In this document: positions 45,368 through 52,705 of the stretch, piece after piece
Layout of the letters: every line of letters begins with the position of its first letter
How positions within the stretch are numbered: position 1 is the stretch's first letter
NCBI RefSeq assembly: GCF_902150045.1
Contig: NZ_CABFVU010000001.1
Span: 1,612,001-1,676,000 of the forward strand
Source: Chitinophaga polysaccharea
GTDB lineage: Bacteria > Bacteroidota > Bacteroidia > Chitinophagales > Chitinophagaceae
Direction: 5' to 3'
DNA length: 64,000 nucleotides
The notes under the pieces: model-generated
The model's input: only the letters and a program-made list of their open reading frames with translations
Told to the model about the DNA's origin: nothing
Database searches by the model: none
Translations under genes and position numbers: made by a program

Positions 45368-46189
45368 ATGAGGTACCAGGAGCTGCCACCGCCATCTTAT
45401 CTTAAAAGCCACGTTCGTTATTTCTGGACGCTGGAGAGTAATGGCGTTGTTCATGAGCCTAAAATTCTGGGGCCAATGGCAGATGGCTGTCCCGGCCTGA
45501 TTATCCAGCAATCGGCGGATGGTATTTTCTACCAGGAAAACAAAGAGCTACCCGACTTGCTGTTGTACGGCCAAACCACCAAATATACGGAGCTGCATGT
45601 AACGGGCAGCATTTGTTCAATAGGGGTAATTTGTTACCCGCACGCGTTGAAATCCATTTTTGGTTTGAATGCCGATGAGTTAACCAATTCCTGTATGGAC
45701 CTGGATATACTGGCAGTTACCAAAGATTTTTACCTGGCAGAAAGGCTAAGCAATGCACCTTCTTTAACAGGGAAGATAGATATCATTTCCACATTTTTAT
45801 TTAACCAGATCAATAAAAACAGTGCATCGGCCGATGAGATCACGCATTTTGCGTTGTCACAGATCATTGAATCGGGCGGAAGTATTGCATTAAAAGACCT
45901 GCAGCAGCAGTTGCAGTTAACGGAAAGAAGTTTTGAGCGCCGGTTTAAACAGGGCGTTGGCATCTCCCCGAAATTATTTTCCCGGATATGCCGTTTTCAG
46001 AATTCATTAAAGCAGTTAAAAAGCAATAACTACAGTAAGCTGTCTGATATTGCTTTTGAGCACAACTATGCCGATCAGTCCCATTACATCCGGGCTTTCA
46101 AAGAATTTGCCGGTTTCTCTCCTTACCAGTACCAGAAAAAATCCACCAAAGCAGAAGCGGGCACTAATTTCCTGCTGATACCTGAATAA
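45368..46189 (+). CDS. AraC family transcriptional regulator
   Basis: A 273-residue regulator. The N-terminal part (LPPPSYLKSHVRYFWTLES; GLIIQQSADGIFYQ) is a cupin-like sensor seen in many Bacteroidota AraC proteins. The C-terminal 100 residues hold two helix-turn-helix units: SIALKDLQQQLQLTERSFERRFKQGVGISPKLFSRICRFQNSL and YSKLSDIAFEHNYADQSHYIRAFKEFAGFSPYQYQKK. It is not linked to a sugar locus; the following acetyltransferase is 63 bp away and could be a target. Ligand unknown. Confidence 0.9.
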   Translation: MRYQELPPPSYLKSHVRYFWTLESNGVVHEPKILGPMADGCPGLIIQQSADGIFYQENKELPDLLLYGQTTKYTELHVTGSICSIGVICYPHALKSIFGLNADELTNSCMDLDILAVTKDFYLAERLSNAPSLTGKIDIISTFLFNQINKNSASADEITHFALSQIIESGGSIALKDLQQQLQLTERSFERRFKQGVGISPKLFSRICRFQNSLKQLKSNNYSKLSDIAFEHNYADQSHYIRAFKEFAGFSPYQYQKKSTKAEAGTNFLLIPE

Positions 46190-46252
46190 ATTCCTTTTTT
46201 ATTGTTCCTGTTTAAGATAGTTCCTTTAAATTGGGTGCCAAATAACACGTGT

Positions 46253-46795
46253 ATGGAGATCTTTGCATCCACGCCCCGGTTGATCTTAAGGGAACTGATA
46301 CCGGCTGATGCGGCCGGCATGTTTGAACTGGATTCAGACAAGGCCGTGCACTTATACCTGGGAAATAAGCCCTTAAGCACTATTGAAGAATCGCGGGAAG
46401 TGATCCGGTTTATCCGGCAACAATACCGGGAGAATGGTATTGGCAGATGGGCAGTGGTGGAAAAAGAGAGCAACCGGTTTGTGGGATGGGCTGGATTAAA
46501 GCTGGTGAAAAAGCCTACCAATGGCCATGTTAATTATTATGATCTTGGCTACCGCTTCATCCAAAAATACTGGGGGAAAGGATATGCTACGGAGTGTGCA
46601 CAGGCCTGCCTGGACTATGGCTTTAACCGGCTTCGCCTGGAAAATATTTATGCCATGGCAGATGCAGGCAATGCTGCATCGAAACGTGTTTTAGAAAAAG
46701 CCGGCTTCAGGCCGGATGGTACTTTTTACGAAGAAGAAATACTGCATAACTGGTTTACCATCAGCAGGGAAACCTGGCAATCGTTGCATGGCTGA
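46253..46795 (+). CDS. GNAT family N-acetyltransferase (RimJ/RimL type)
   Basis: A 180-residue acetyltransferase from ATG 46253 (MEIFASTPRLILRELIPADA); the frame is open further up but this start gives the family's N-terminus. The acetyl-CoA motif region is YDLGYRFIQKYWGKGYATECAQACLDYGF, with the (Q/R)xxGxG/A pattern KYWGKGYA, followed by NAASKRVLEKAGFRPDG. This is the subgroup near RimJ/RimL that acetylates protein N-termini or small amines. It follows the AraC gene, in the same direction. Substrate cannot be told. Confidence 0.9.
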   Translation: MEIFASTPRLILRELIPADAAGMFELDSDKAVHLYLGNKPLSTIEESREVIRFIRQQYRENGIGRWAVVEKESNRFVGWAGLKLVKKPTNGHVNYYDLGYRFIQKYWGKGYATECAQACLDYGFNRLRLENIYAMADAGNAASKRVLEKAGFRPDGTFYEEEILHNWFTISRETWQSLHG

Positions 46796-46899
46796 GCACA
46801 CGATACCGACTGAGGTGTAATTACAGCAGCCCAGCTTAACTTGCTTTACACAAAAGTGACCGGTGTTGCCATCCTTTACCCTCAATCAGTATCCCATTT

Positions 46900-47997
46900 A
46901 TGAAGATTAACAGCATACAGTTATTAAGGGCAGTAGCAGTTATCCTTGTGGTACATGTGCATGCCATAGATCTGCAGGAAGCATTTACCGTTTCCCATCA
47001 GCAAAAATTCTATTTCCTTGAAAACTTCGGCGCTATTGGTGTAGACCTCTTCTTTGGTATCTCAGGATTTATTATCAGTTATGTGGCCAGTAATTATTTT
47101 GGTGCGCGTGATGGAATAGATTTCCTGAAAAAACGTTTCTTGCGGATCAATCCTATTTACTATGTAGCAAGTGTTTGTTATATGGTATTCTTTTGCTTTT
47201 TTGACCGGATGTATCCTGTTACGGCTATCCTTTACGGATGGAGGGACACAGTGTTTATGTTACCTGTACTGAACTCGCAGAAGTGGCTGGCGCCAATTCT
47301 GGTAGTAGGCTGGTCGCTTAGTTTTGAATGGTGGTTCTATTGTCTTTTTTTCTTCCTGATCTTATTCCGTACAAGATATAAGACCTTATTGCTGTTACTT
47401 GTTATCCCCGTGCTGGTGACTATAGGCCAGCTGCTGAAGCCAACTGATTTCCGGTTGATATTTTATACCAACCCTATTATGCTGGAATTCCTTTTTGGTG
47501 TGATCATTTTCTGGCTGTACCGGCATGTAAAGGTAGCTACCGGCATAGCCGGGTTATTACTTTTGCTGGGAATAGGCGGTTATGTTTATAATGTTGTTTA
47601 TGGCTTTGGAAATATATCTGAGCTGAGCAGTGTTACCAGCGGTACCGGCAGTTTAAAACGGGTATTGTTATGGGGCCTGCCCAGTGCGTGTATCCTGGCC
47701 GGATGCATTTTCCTTGAACAGCAGGGTATATGGACAAAACTCTGGAACAACAGGCTGGGCTTACTGATAGGTGACGCTTCTTATTCCATTTATCTTACCC
47801 ACTATACTTTCTATTATTTTATCGCGCAGATATATGCTTCCACTGGTTACTTCCTGAATGCCGACCTTTCGGTTATTGTGCATATGGTACTGGCGGTGGC
47901 AGTGGGCATTTTCTTCTACTACAAGGTAGAGCGGCCGCTGATAAAGCTGCTGCACTCAAAGCCTGCTGTGCGACCTGTTCATACGGCTATGCCATGA
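46900..47997 (+). CDS. Acyltransferase 3 family membrane protein
   Basis: A 365-residue integral membrane acyltransferase with about ten helices. The N-terminal INSIQLLRAVAVILVVHVHAIDL carries the catalytic-type RxxAxxxVxxxH pattern (His at the end of helix 1), and FGAIGVDLFFGISGFIISYV is the usual second motif; RFLRINPIYYVASV follows. It ends with GIFFYYKVERPLIKLL. Such proteins acylate sugars in exopolysaccharide, LPS or antibiotics. No polysaccharide gene cluster surrounds it; the convergent esterase (48010) could in principle remove acyl groups, but that is only a contextual guess. Confidence 0.92.
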   Translation: MKINSIQLLRAVAVILVVHVHAIDLQEAFTVSHQQKFYFLENFGAIGVDLFFGISGFIISYVASNYFGARDGIDFLKKRFLRINPIYYVASVCYMVFFCFFDRMYPVTAILYGWRDTVFMLPVLNSQKWLAPILVVGWSLSFEWWFYCLFFFLILFRTRYKTLLLLLVIPVLVTIGQLLKPTDFRLIFYTNPIMLEFLFGVIIFWLYRHVKVATGIAGLLLLLGIGGYVYNVVYGFGNISELSSVTSGTGSLKRVLLWGLPSACILAGCIFLEQQGIWTKLWNNRLGLLIGDASYSIYLTHYTFYYFIAQIYASTGYFLNADLSVIVHMVLAVAVGIFFYYKVERPLIKLLHSKPAVRPVHTAMP

Positions 47998-48009
47998 TTT
48001 AATATCAGA

Positions 48010-48906
48010 TCAGGGGGTGTTGGGGATCCAGCCCCCTCTTTTCATCCACCACAACATAGGATCGAGCCATTCGTTTACTGGTAACCGTTGGGTGAAGCCA
48101 TGGTTGCCGGTGGGATAGAGATGCAGTTCAGCAGGGATACCTCCTCTCAGCATGGCCTGGTAAAAGGCAATACTGTTATTTACATTCACTACGGCATCAT
48201 CGCTGGTATGCGTGATATAGGCCGGCGGCGTATTGTTGTTCACCCACTCTTCATTCGAAAAGAAGGCGATCTTTTCTTTGGATGGTTCATTCCCCAGCAG
48301 GTTAATGCTGGAGCCCTGGTGGGCAAGGTCTTTATTCATGCTGATCACGGGATATACGAGGATCATAAAGTCGGGGCGCAGGTCCGTATTTTCCTTATTG
48401 GGTATATAGCTACGTCCGCTGTGCGTGCCCAATGTAGACGCTACATGGCCGCCGGCGGAGTATCCTGCAATACCGATCTTATGGGGATCCAGCCCCCATT
48501 CAGCCGCATTCATACGTACCAGCTTAATGGCCTGCTGCGCGTCCTGGAGAGGCCCCATGCTTTTATCCCGCATGGTAGCATCTGAAGGCAGGCGGTATTT
48601 TACCACGAAGGCGGTAACCCCTTTTGTAATAAACGCTTCAGCTATTTTGGTGCCTTCCTCCGCAAAGGCCAGGAACGCGTATGCGCCACCGGGGAAGATG
48701 ATCACCGCTGCGCCGTTAGGCTTTTCAGGCTTATAGATGGTGATGGTAGGGACATCTGCCGGGGCGGTTTTACCAATACTGTTGGGAACAGAGTCCTTAT
48801 AGAGGGGCCTTACCTCCTGAGCTTTAGCGGATATAACTGTAAACGACCATGTGAAAATAAAAAAGGCCAGCATTTTCCCGGTACGCGGATAAGTTTGTGC
48901 AATCAT
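48010..48906 (-). CDS. Exported alpha/beta hydrolase (esterase, BD-FAE-like)
   Basis: A 298-residue secreted esterase. A signal peptide (start ATG 48906, or 48873 giving MLAFFIFTWSFTVISAKA) ends around AQ. The alpha/beta hydrolase features are: oxyanion-hole segment VIIFPGGAYAFLAFAEEG (HGGG replaced by PGGA), nucleophile elbow GYSAGGHVAS, then the Asp in THTSDDAVVN and His in PTGNHGFTQRLP. This is the acetyl-xylan/feruloyl esterase-like group common in plant-glycan degraders. It is a single gene, 12 bp from the convergent acyltransferase stop. Confidence 0.88.
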   Translation of the reverse strand: MIAQTYPRTGKMLAFFIFTWSFTVISAKAQEVRPLYKDSVPNSIGKTAPADVPTITIYKPEKPNGAAVIIFPGGAYAFLAFAEEGTKIAEAFITKGVTAFVVKYRLPSDATMRDKSMGPLQDAQQAIKLVRMNAAEWGLDPHKIGIAGYSAGGHVASTLGTHSGRSYIPNKENTDLRPDFMILVYPVISMNKDLAHQGSSINLLGNEPSKEKIAFFSNEEWVNNNTPPAYITHTSDDAVVNVNNSIAFYQAMLRGGIPAELHLYPTGNHGFTQRLPVNEWLDPMLWWMKRGGWIPNTP

Positions 48907-49083
48907 CCGTCAAAAGAAAAAATTACGGCCCGCCAAAGTGTTTTACAATTGTGAAAGCGGGGTGATTAACAAATGATTAATTCTCATTTCTGCCAGGCAC
49001 AGGCGCTGACAGCCTTTATCCATCTGCCCGAAAAAAATTAAAAAAATTTCCGGGTAGATGTCCAATTTCCTTTTTACCGATCC

Positions 49084-49119
49084 TTATTGGTGTATAAACA
49101 AACAAATATTCACCAATAA
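49084..49119. promoter_or_regulatory. Inverted-repeat site before the CMD-like gene
   Basis: TTATTGGTG (49084-49092) is repeated inverted as CACCAATAA (49111-49119), with one further mismatch and three matching bases inward on each side. The 36-bp dyad lies 11 bp before the ATG of the carboxymuconolactone-decarboxylase-like gene and looks like an operator rather than a terminator, as it has no T-run and no gene upstream in this direction. Confidence 0.5.
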
Positions 49120-49130
49120 AACTTATAAAC

Positions 49131-49604
49131 ATGAAACAGAGAATTAATCTGCTGACCAATGGCGCCAACGCAGTGAAAGCATTATCCGGAGTAAGTAAAT
49201 ACCTTGCGGAATCATCCATTGAAAGGTCACTGCAGCATTTAATTTACTTCCGGGTATCAGAAATGAACGGTTGCGGATTTTGCCTGGATATGCACTCCAA
49301 AGACGCAAGGGAAGAAGGAGAAACGGAACAACGCCTTTATATGCTGGCAGGCTGGAGAGAAGCTACTGTATATACCGACCGTGAACGGGCAGCCTTTGCC
49401 TGGGCAGAAGCAGTAACCAGGATCACCAACAGCGATGTACCGGACGATGTATACAACCAGGTGCGCCAGCAGTTCTCAGAAGAAGAAATTGTAGACCTGA
49501 CCATAGCTATTACCACCATTAACAGCTATAACCGTCTTAATATCGCCTTCCGTACCGCGGCAGGAAGTTATACACCTGGATTATTCAAGGTGAAAGCGAA
49601 TTAA
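49131..49604 (+). CDS. Carboxymuconolactone decarboxylase (AhpD-like) family protein
   Basis: A 157-residue helical protein with the AhpD-type thiol motif CGFCLDMHSKD (about residues 44-54; Cys-x-x-Cys and His), preceded by ESSIERSLQHLIYFRVSEMNG. The redox-active pair indicates peroxidase-linked or disulfide-reductase function rather than true decarboxylation. It is the first gene of a run with a DGPF/YciI protein and an ECF42-like sigma; members of this family are the usual partners of ECF41 sigma factors, which gives the context meaning. A dyad operator-like site precedes it. Confidence 0.9.
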   Translation: MKQRINLLTNGANAVKALSGVSKYLAESSIERSLQHLIYFRVSEMNGCGFCLDMHSKDAREEGETEQRLYMLAGWREATVYTDRERAAFAWAEAVTRITNSDVPDDVYNQVRQQFSEEEIVDLTIAITTINSYNRLNIAFRTAAGSYTPGLFKVKAN

Positions 49605-49639
49605 TTCCTATATTTCACCACGATTTAAATTATGAAGAG

Positions 49640-49978
49640 ATGAAAGAATTCTTATTGCTATTCCGCCAGGCAGACTTCGCCTATCGCGACCTATCTGCAG
49701 AAGATTTCCGGGCGCTGACAAAGAAGTGGCAGGACTGGGCGGGCGGTATTGCCGCAGAGGGCAAACTGGGGAACAAAGGCAGCCGTCTTGCCCAGGAGGG
49801 AAAAGTACTGAAACCGGGAGGTGTGATTACAGACGGCCCGTTTGTGGAGATCAGGGAAAGACTGGGCGGGTTCCTGGTAGTAAAGTCCGATACGCTGGAA
49901 GAGGCTACCACACTGGCGCACGGCTGCCCGGTACTGGAAACCGGAGGCAGTGTTGAGATCAGGGAAATTGTTTTGTAA
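49640..49978 (+). CDS. YciI-like DGPF protein
   Basis: A 112-residue alpha/beta protein of the YCII-related family, with the motif GVITDGPFVEIRERLGGF that gives the DGPF group its name (residues about 59-76). Such proteins are the known genetic partners of ECF42 sigma factors; here the sigma gene follows after 61 bp and a hairpin. The fold is ferredoxin-like; enzymatic function is not established. It starts 35 bp after the CMD-like gene and is probably co-transcribed with it. Confidence 0.9.
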   Translation: MKEFLLLFRQADFAYRDLSAEDFRALTKKWQDWAGGIAAEGKLGNKGSRLAQEGKVLKPGGVITDGPFVEIRERLGGFLVVKSDTLEEATTLAHGCPVLETGGSVEIREIVL

Positions 49979-49999
49979 CCGGTAATCAGCGAAAAATAA

Positions 50000-50027
50000 A
50001 AAACCACTCTTTCGTTAGAGTGGTTTT
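50000..50027 (+). terminator. Hairpin terminator between the DGPF and sigma genes
   Basis: A perfect 11-bp stem (50000-50010 with 50017-50027, arm AAAACCACTCT), 6-nt loop, with a T-run at its right end (TGGTTTTTAC). It probably separates or attenuates transcription before the sigma gene 13 bp later. Confidence 0.8.
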
Positions 50028-50039
50028 TACTGTTTTAAT

Positions 50040-51290
50040 ATGGAAAAGGAACTCGAATCACTGAAGCATTTATTTAAGCAGGAATTCTCCAAGATGGTGG
50101 CTGTGATCAGCAGGCTTTTCGGGTTACAGCATATTGAAATTGCGGAAGATATTGTGAGTGAAACATTTTTACTGGCCTCTGAAACGTGGGGTATGAAAGG
50201 GCTTCCGCCCAATCCAACCGCCTGGCTTTATACCGTAGCCAAACAAAAAGCGATACATCATTTCAGGAGAAATAAAATATTTGACACAAAAGTATTGCCT
50301 GAAATAACAGTCCGGCAGGAGCTGACCGATGAGGCGGAAGCACTGAGCTTTTCCCAGGAAAATATCCAGGACAGCCAGTTGCAGATGCTTTTTGCCGTGT
50401 GTAACCCCGCTATTGCCAGCGAAGCACAGATAGGCCTGGCACTGCGTATCCTTTGCGGTTTTGGGATAGATGAAATTGCAGAAGCTTTCTTATCCAATAA
50501 GGAAACCATTAATAAAAGATTATTCAGGGCCAAAGAGAAACTACGTGCGGAGAAGATCAAAATGGAGCTTCCGCCGGAAAATGATATCCCCCAACGGCTG
50601 GACAATGTGCTGCATATTATTTACCTGCTTTTCAGTGAAGGGTATTATTCGCAGACACAGAACCAGATACTGCAGCAGGACCTCTGCCTGGAAGCGCTGC
50701 GCCTGGGTTTAATGCTTGCTGCATACGACAAAACCAATCTGCCCAAAACAAACGCGCTTATTGCCCTGATGTGCTTTCACGCCTCCCGCTTCAATGCCAG
50801 GCAGGCAGGTGAAGGCGAGGTAGTATTGTACGAGGCGCAGAACGAATCCCTATGGGACTATTCACTAATTAACCAGGGCATTCATTTCCTGCAGCTTTCC
50901 GCCGAAGGAAATGAAGTAAGTTCCTACCACCTGGAAGCCCGTATTGCTTACTGGCACTGTATAAAGGAAGATACGCCTGAAAAATGGAACGAGATCCTTC
51001 AGTTATACAATGCCCTCCTAATGATCAATTACTCTCCCAGTGTAGCCCTGAACCGTACCTTTGCATTGTATAAGGCAAACGGGCAACACGAAGCGCTGGC
51101 TGAAGCAGAAAAATTAAAGCTGGAGAATAATCACTTTTATTATGTTCTGCTGGGAGAACTGTATAAGAATATCGACAATAAAAAAGCAAAAGCAAGCTTT
51201 GAAAAAGCCTTCCAGCTGGCCAAAACTGATACCGAAAAACAAGGCATACAAGCCCAGTTAAACCGTTTTACAGATGAGCATACACACTAA
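50040..51290 (+). CDS. ECF42-like RNA polymerase sigma factor with TPR-like C-terminal extension
   Basis: A 416-residue protein, far longer than a minimal ECF sigma (about 180). Region 2 (LFKQEFSKMVAVISRLFGLQHIEIAEDIVSETFLLASETW; NPTAWLYTVAKQKAIHHFRRNK) and region 4 (IGLALRILCGFGIDEIAEAFLSNKETINKRLFRAKEKLRAE) occupy the first 185 residues. The rest is helical and repeat-like (EARIAYWHCIKEDTPEKWNEILQLYNALL; AELKKLENNHFYYVLLGELYKNIDNKKAKASFEKAF-type blocks), as in the ECF42 group whose C-terminal extension replaces an anti-sigma factor. The upstream DGPF gene is the expected partner. The next gene overlaps its last 17 bases. Confidence 0.9.
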   Translation: MEKELESLKHLFKQEFSKMVAVISRLFGLQHIEIAEDIVSETFLLASETWGMKGLPPNPTAWLYTVAKQKAIHHFRRNKIFDTKVLPEITVRQELTDEAEALSFSQENIQDSQLQMLFAVCNPAIASEAQIGLALRILCGFGIDEIAEAFLSNKETINKRLFRAKEKLRAEKIKMELPPENDIPQRLDNVLHIIYLLFSEGYYSQTQNQILQQDLCLEALRLGLMLAAYDKTNLPKTNALIALMCFHASRFNARQAGEGEVVLYEAQNESLWDYSLINQGIHFLQLSAEGNEVSSYHLEARIAYWHCIKEDTPEKWNEILQLYNALLMINYSPSVALNRTFALYKANGQHEALAEAEKLKLENNHFYYVLLGELYKNIDNKKAKASFEKAFQLAKTDTEKQGIQAQLNRFTDEHTH

Positions 51291-51855
51291 CCTGATCAAC
51301 GTTATCGGGCATTTTATCCGCATGGATGAAGACGAAAAACAGTTTATATCTTCTTTGTTCGTAAGCCGGCAGTTCCGGAAAAATGATTATTTCCTGCGGC
51401 AGGGACAGGTATGCCGCGAAGCAGGATTTATAGAGAAGGGATTGATCCGTTACTACAGTATCAAAGATTCCGGTGAAGAACTGACGTTTGATTTTGGAAA
51501 GGAAAATGATTTTACCTGTAACTATGAAAGCTTTCTTGATCACTCGGTTTCCCGGCGCAGTATCCAGTGCATTGAACCAACAGAAATTTTATGCGCTTCA
51601 TATGAAAACCTTCAACTTATTTACAGTAAAGTAAAAGAAGGTGAAAAGTTTGGCCGCTTAATTTGCGAACAGTTGTATGTATATGCACTGAAAAAGGCCA
51701 CCTCTTTTTATGAAGACCAGCCAGAACAGCGTTACCTGCATTTTATAAATAACTACCCCGACCTGCAGCAGCGCATCCCTCAATATTACATTTCCTCCTT
51801 TGTAGGCGTAAAACCTCCGTCTTTGAGCAGGATCAGGAAACGATTGGCGATGTAG
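51274..51855 (+). CDS. Crp/Fnr family transcriptional regulator
   Basis: A 193-residue regulator that overlaps the sigma gene by 17 bases, so co-translation is likely. An N-terminal cyclic-nucleotide-binding-like beta-barrel (FRKNDYFLRQGQVCREAGFIEKGLIRYYSIKDSGEELTFDF) is followed by a dimer helix and a C-terminal helix-turn-helix (QRIPQYYISSFVGVKPPSLSRIRKRL). The phosphate-binding residues for cAMP are not conserved, as usual in this Bacteroidota group. It may act with the ECF42-like factor on the same genes, which is inference from overlap only. Confidence 0.9.
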   Translation: MSIHTNLINVIGHFIRMDEDEKQFISSLFVSRQFRKNDYFLRQGQVCREAGFIEKGLIRYYSIKDSGEELTFDFGKENDFTCNYESFLDHSVSRRSIQCIEPTEILCASYENLQLIYSKVKEGEKFGRLICEQLYVYALKKATSFYEDQPEQRYLHFINNYPDLQQRIPQYYISSFVGVKPPSLSRIRKRLAM

Positions 51856-51929
51856 ATTTATTAACCTGGGTGAACGAACAGGCGGAAAGCGGTGTGTACT
51901 TTTGTTGCATCATCATAAAAAAGCAACAA

Positions 51930-52337
51930 ATGAAAAACATCTCTGAAAAAACCGCCTTCTATGCCACCTTATCAATGGGAGCTCTGCTGGTATTTATCGG
52001 CCTTCGTTTTCTCTTTAGCCCATTAGTAGCAGAAGCCGACTTTGGTATCAGCGTCCCTGAAAATGGTAATTTTTCCTTTCATTATATCAAAGGTATCCGC
52101 GACCTGTTCACTGGTATCGCTATACTGGGCATACTATGGACCGGGGAGCGCCGCGCACTGGGCATATTGCTGCTTGCCGGCACCATTGTTCCCGTAATGG
52201 ATCTTTGCCTGGTGCTGAACAACCCTGCACATACAATTGATAAACTGATCCCTCACCTGGTGGCTATCGTGATAGCATCGGGGCTGGGAGTATATCATAT
52301 TGCTTTCACCGCTAAAAAAACATCCCATGCTCTTTAG
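51930..52337 (+). CDS. DUF4267-like small membrane protein
   Basis: A 135-residue protein from ATG 51930 (MKNISEKTAFYATLSMGALL), with four hydrophobic helices and the family features FGISVPENGNFSFHYIKGIRDLFTGIAILGILW between helices 1 and 2. Members of DUF4267 lack a known function. It follows the Crp gene after 74 bp and overlaps the next small membrane gene by 11 bases. Confidence 0.75.
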   Translation: MKNISEKTAFYATLSMGALLVFIGLRFLFSPLVAEADFGISVPENGNFSFHYIKGIRDLFTGIAILGILWTGERRALGILLLAGTIVPVMDLCLVLNNPAHTIDKLIPHLVAIVIASGLGVYHIAFTAKKTSHAL

Positions 52338-52653
52338 TATAGTTCTGTTACTTCACTTCGGATGTTTTTTGGGATACCTTGCCGTATTGGTAACGCAACG
52401 ATCCGATTATCACACAAAGACCCGCGATCATAAAGGATTACTGCTCGGTATCGCGCTGCTGGTAACGGGTATAATAATGGTGGCTTTGAAATATCCGCAT
52501 GTTAACTACTATAAAGTGGTTCCCAAAACCGGTATATTCCTGTTGATAACGTTGATCAATATACGTTTTACCAACAAACCGTTTACCAAAGGAGCTTACT
52601 ATGCCCTGGTGGGATTAACACTGGCGGCGGCGGGCATCGCAGTATGGCACTAA
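52327..52653 (+). CDS. Small membrane protein of unknown function
   Basis: A 108-residue protein from ATG 52327, overlapping the DUF4267-like gene by 11 bases, so the two are translationally coupled. It has four hydrophobic segments (LFSIVLLLHFGCFLGYLAVLV; LLLGIALLVTGIIMVALKY; GIFLLITLINIRFTN; AYYALVGLTLAAAGIAVW) with a positively charged loop between. I recognise no named family with confidence; it ends just before a minus-strand terminator. Confidence 0.7.
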   Translation: MLFSIVLLLHFGCFLGYLAVLVTQRSDYHTKTRDHKGLLLGIALLVTGIIMVALKYPHVNYYKVVPKTGIFLLITLINIRFTNKPFTKGAYYALVGLTLAAAGIAVWH

Positions 52654-52684
52654 AAAAGAGAGCCGGCCAAATAAGCCAGCTCCC
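52652..52684 (-). terminator. Intrinsic terminator of the sigma-FecR-SusC-SusD locus
   Basis: Minus reading: a 10-bp stem (52658-52667 with 52675-52684) with two G:T pairs on the minus RNA, followed by TTTTTT (52652-52657). It lies about 20 bp after the susD stop. Confidence 0.8.
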
Positions 52685-52705
52685 TTCCGACGTCATTGCT
52701 CTCTG

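Noticed and set aside
52300..52326. Upstream extension of the last small membrane gene to 52300.
   Set aside because: It would overlap the DUF4267-like gene by 38 bases and adds hydrophilic residues before the first helix; ATG 52327 is simpler.
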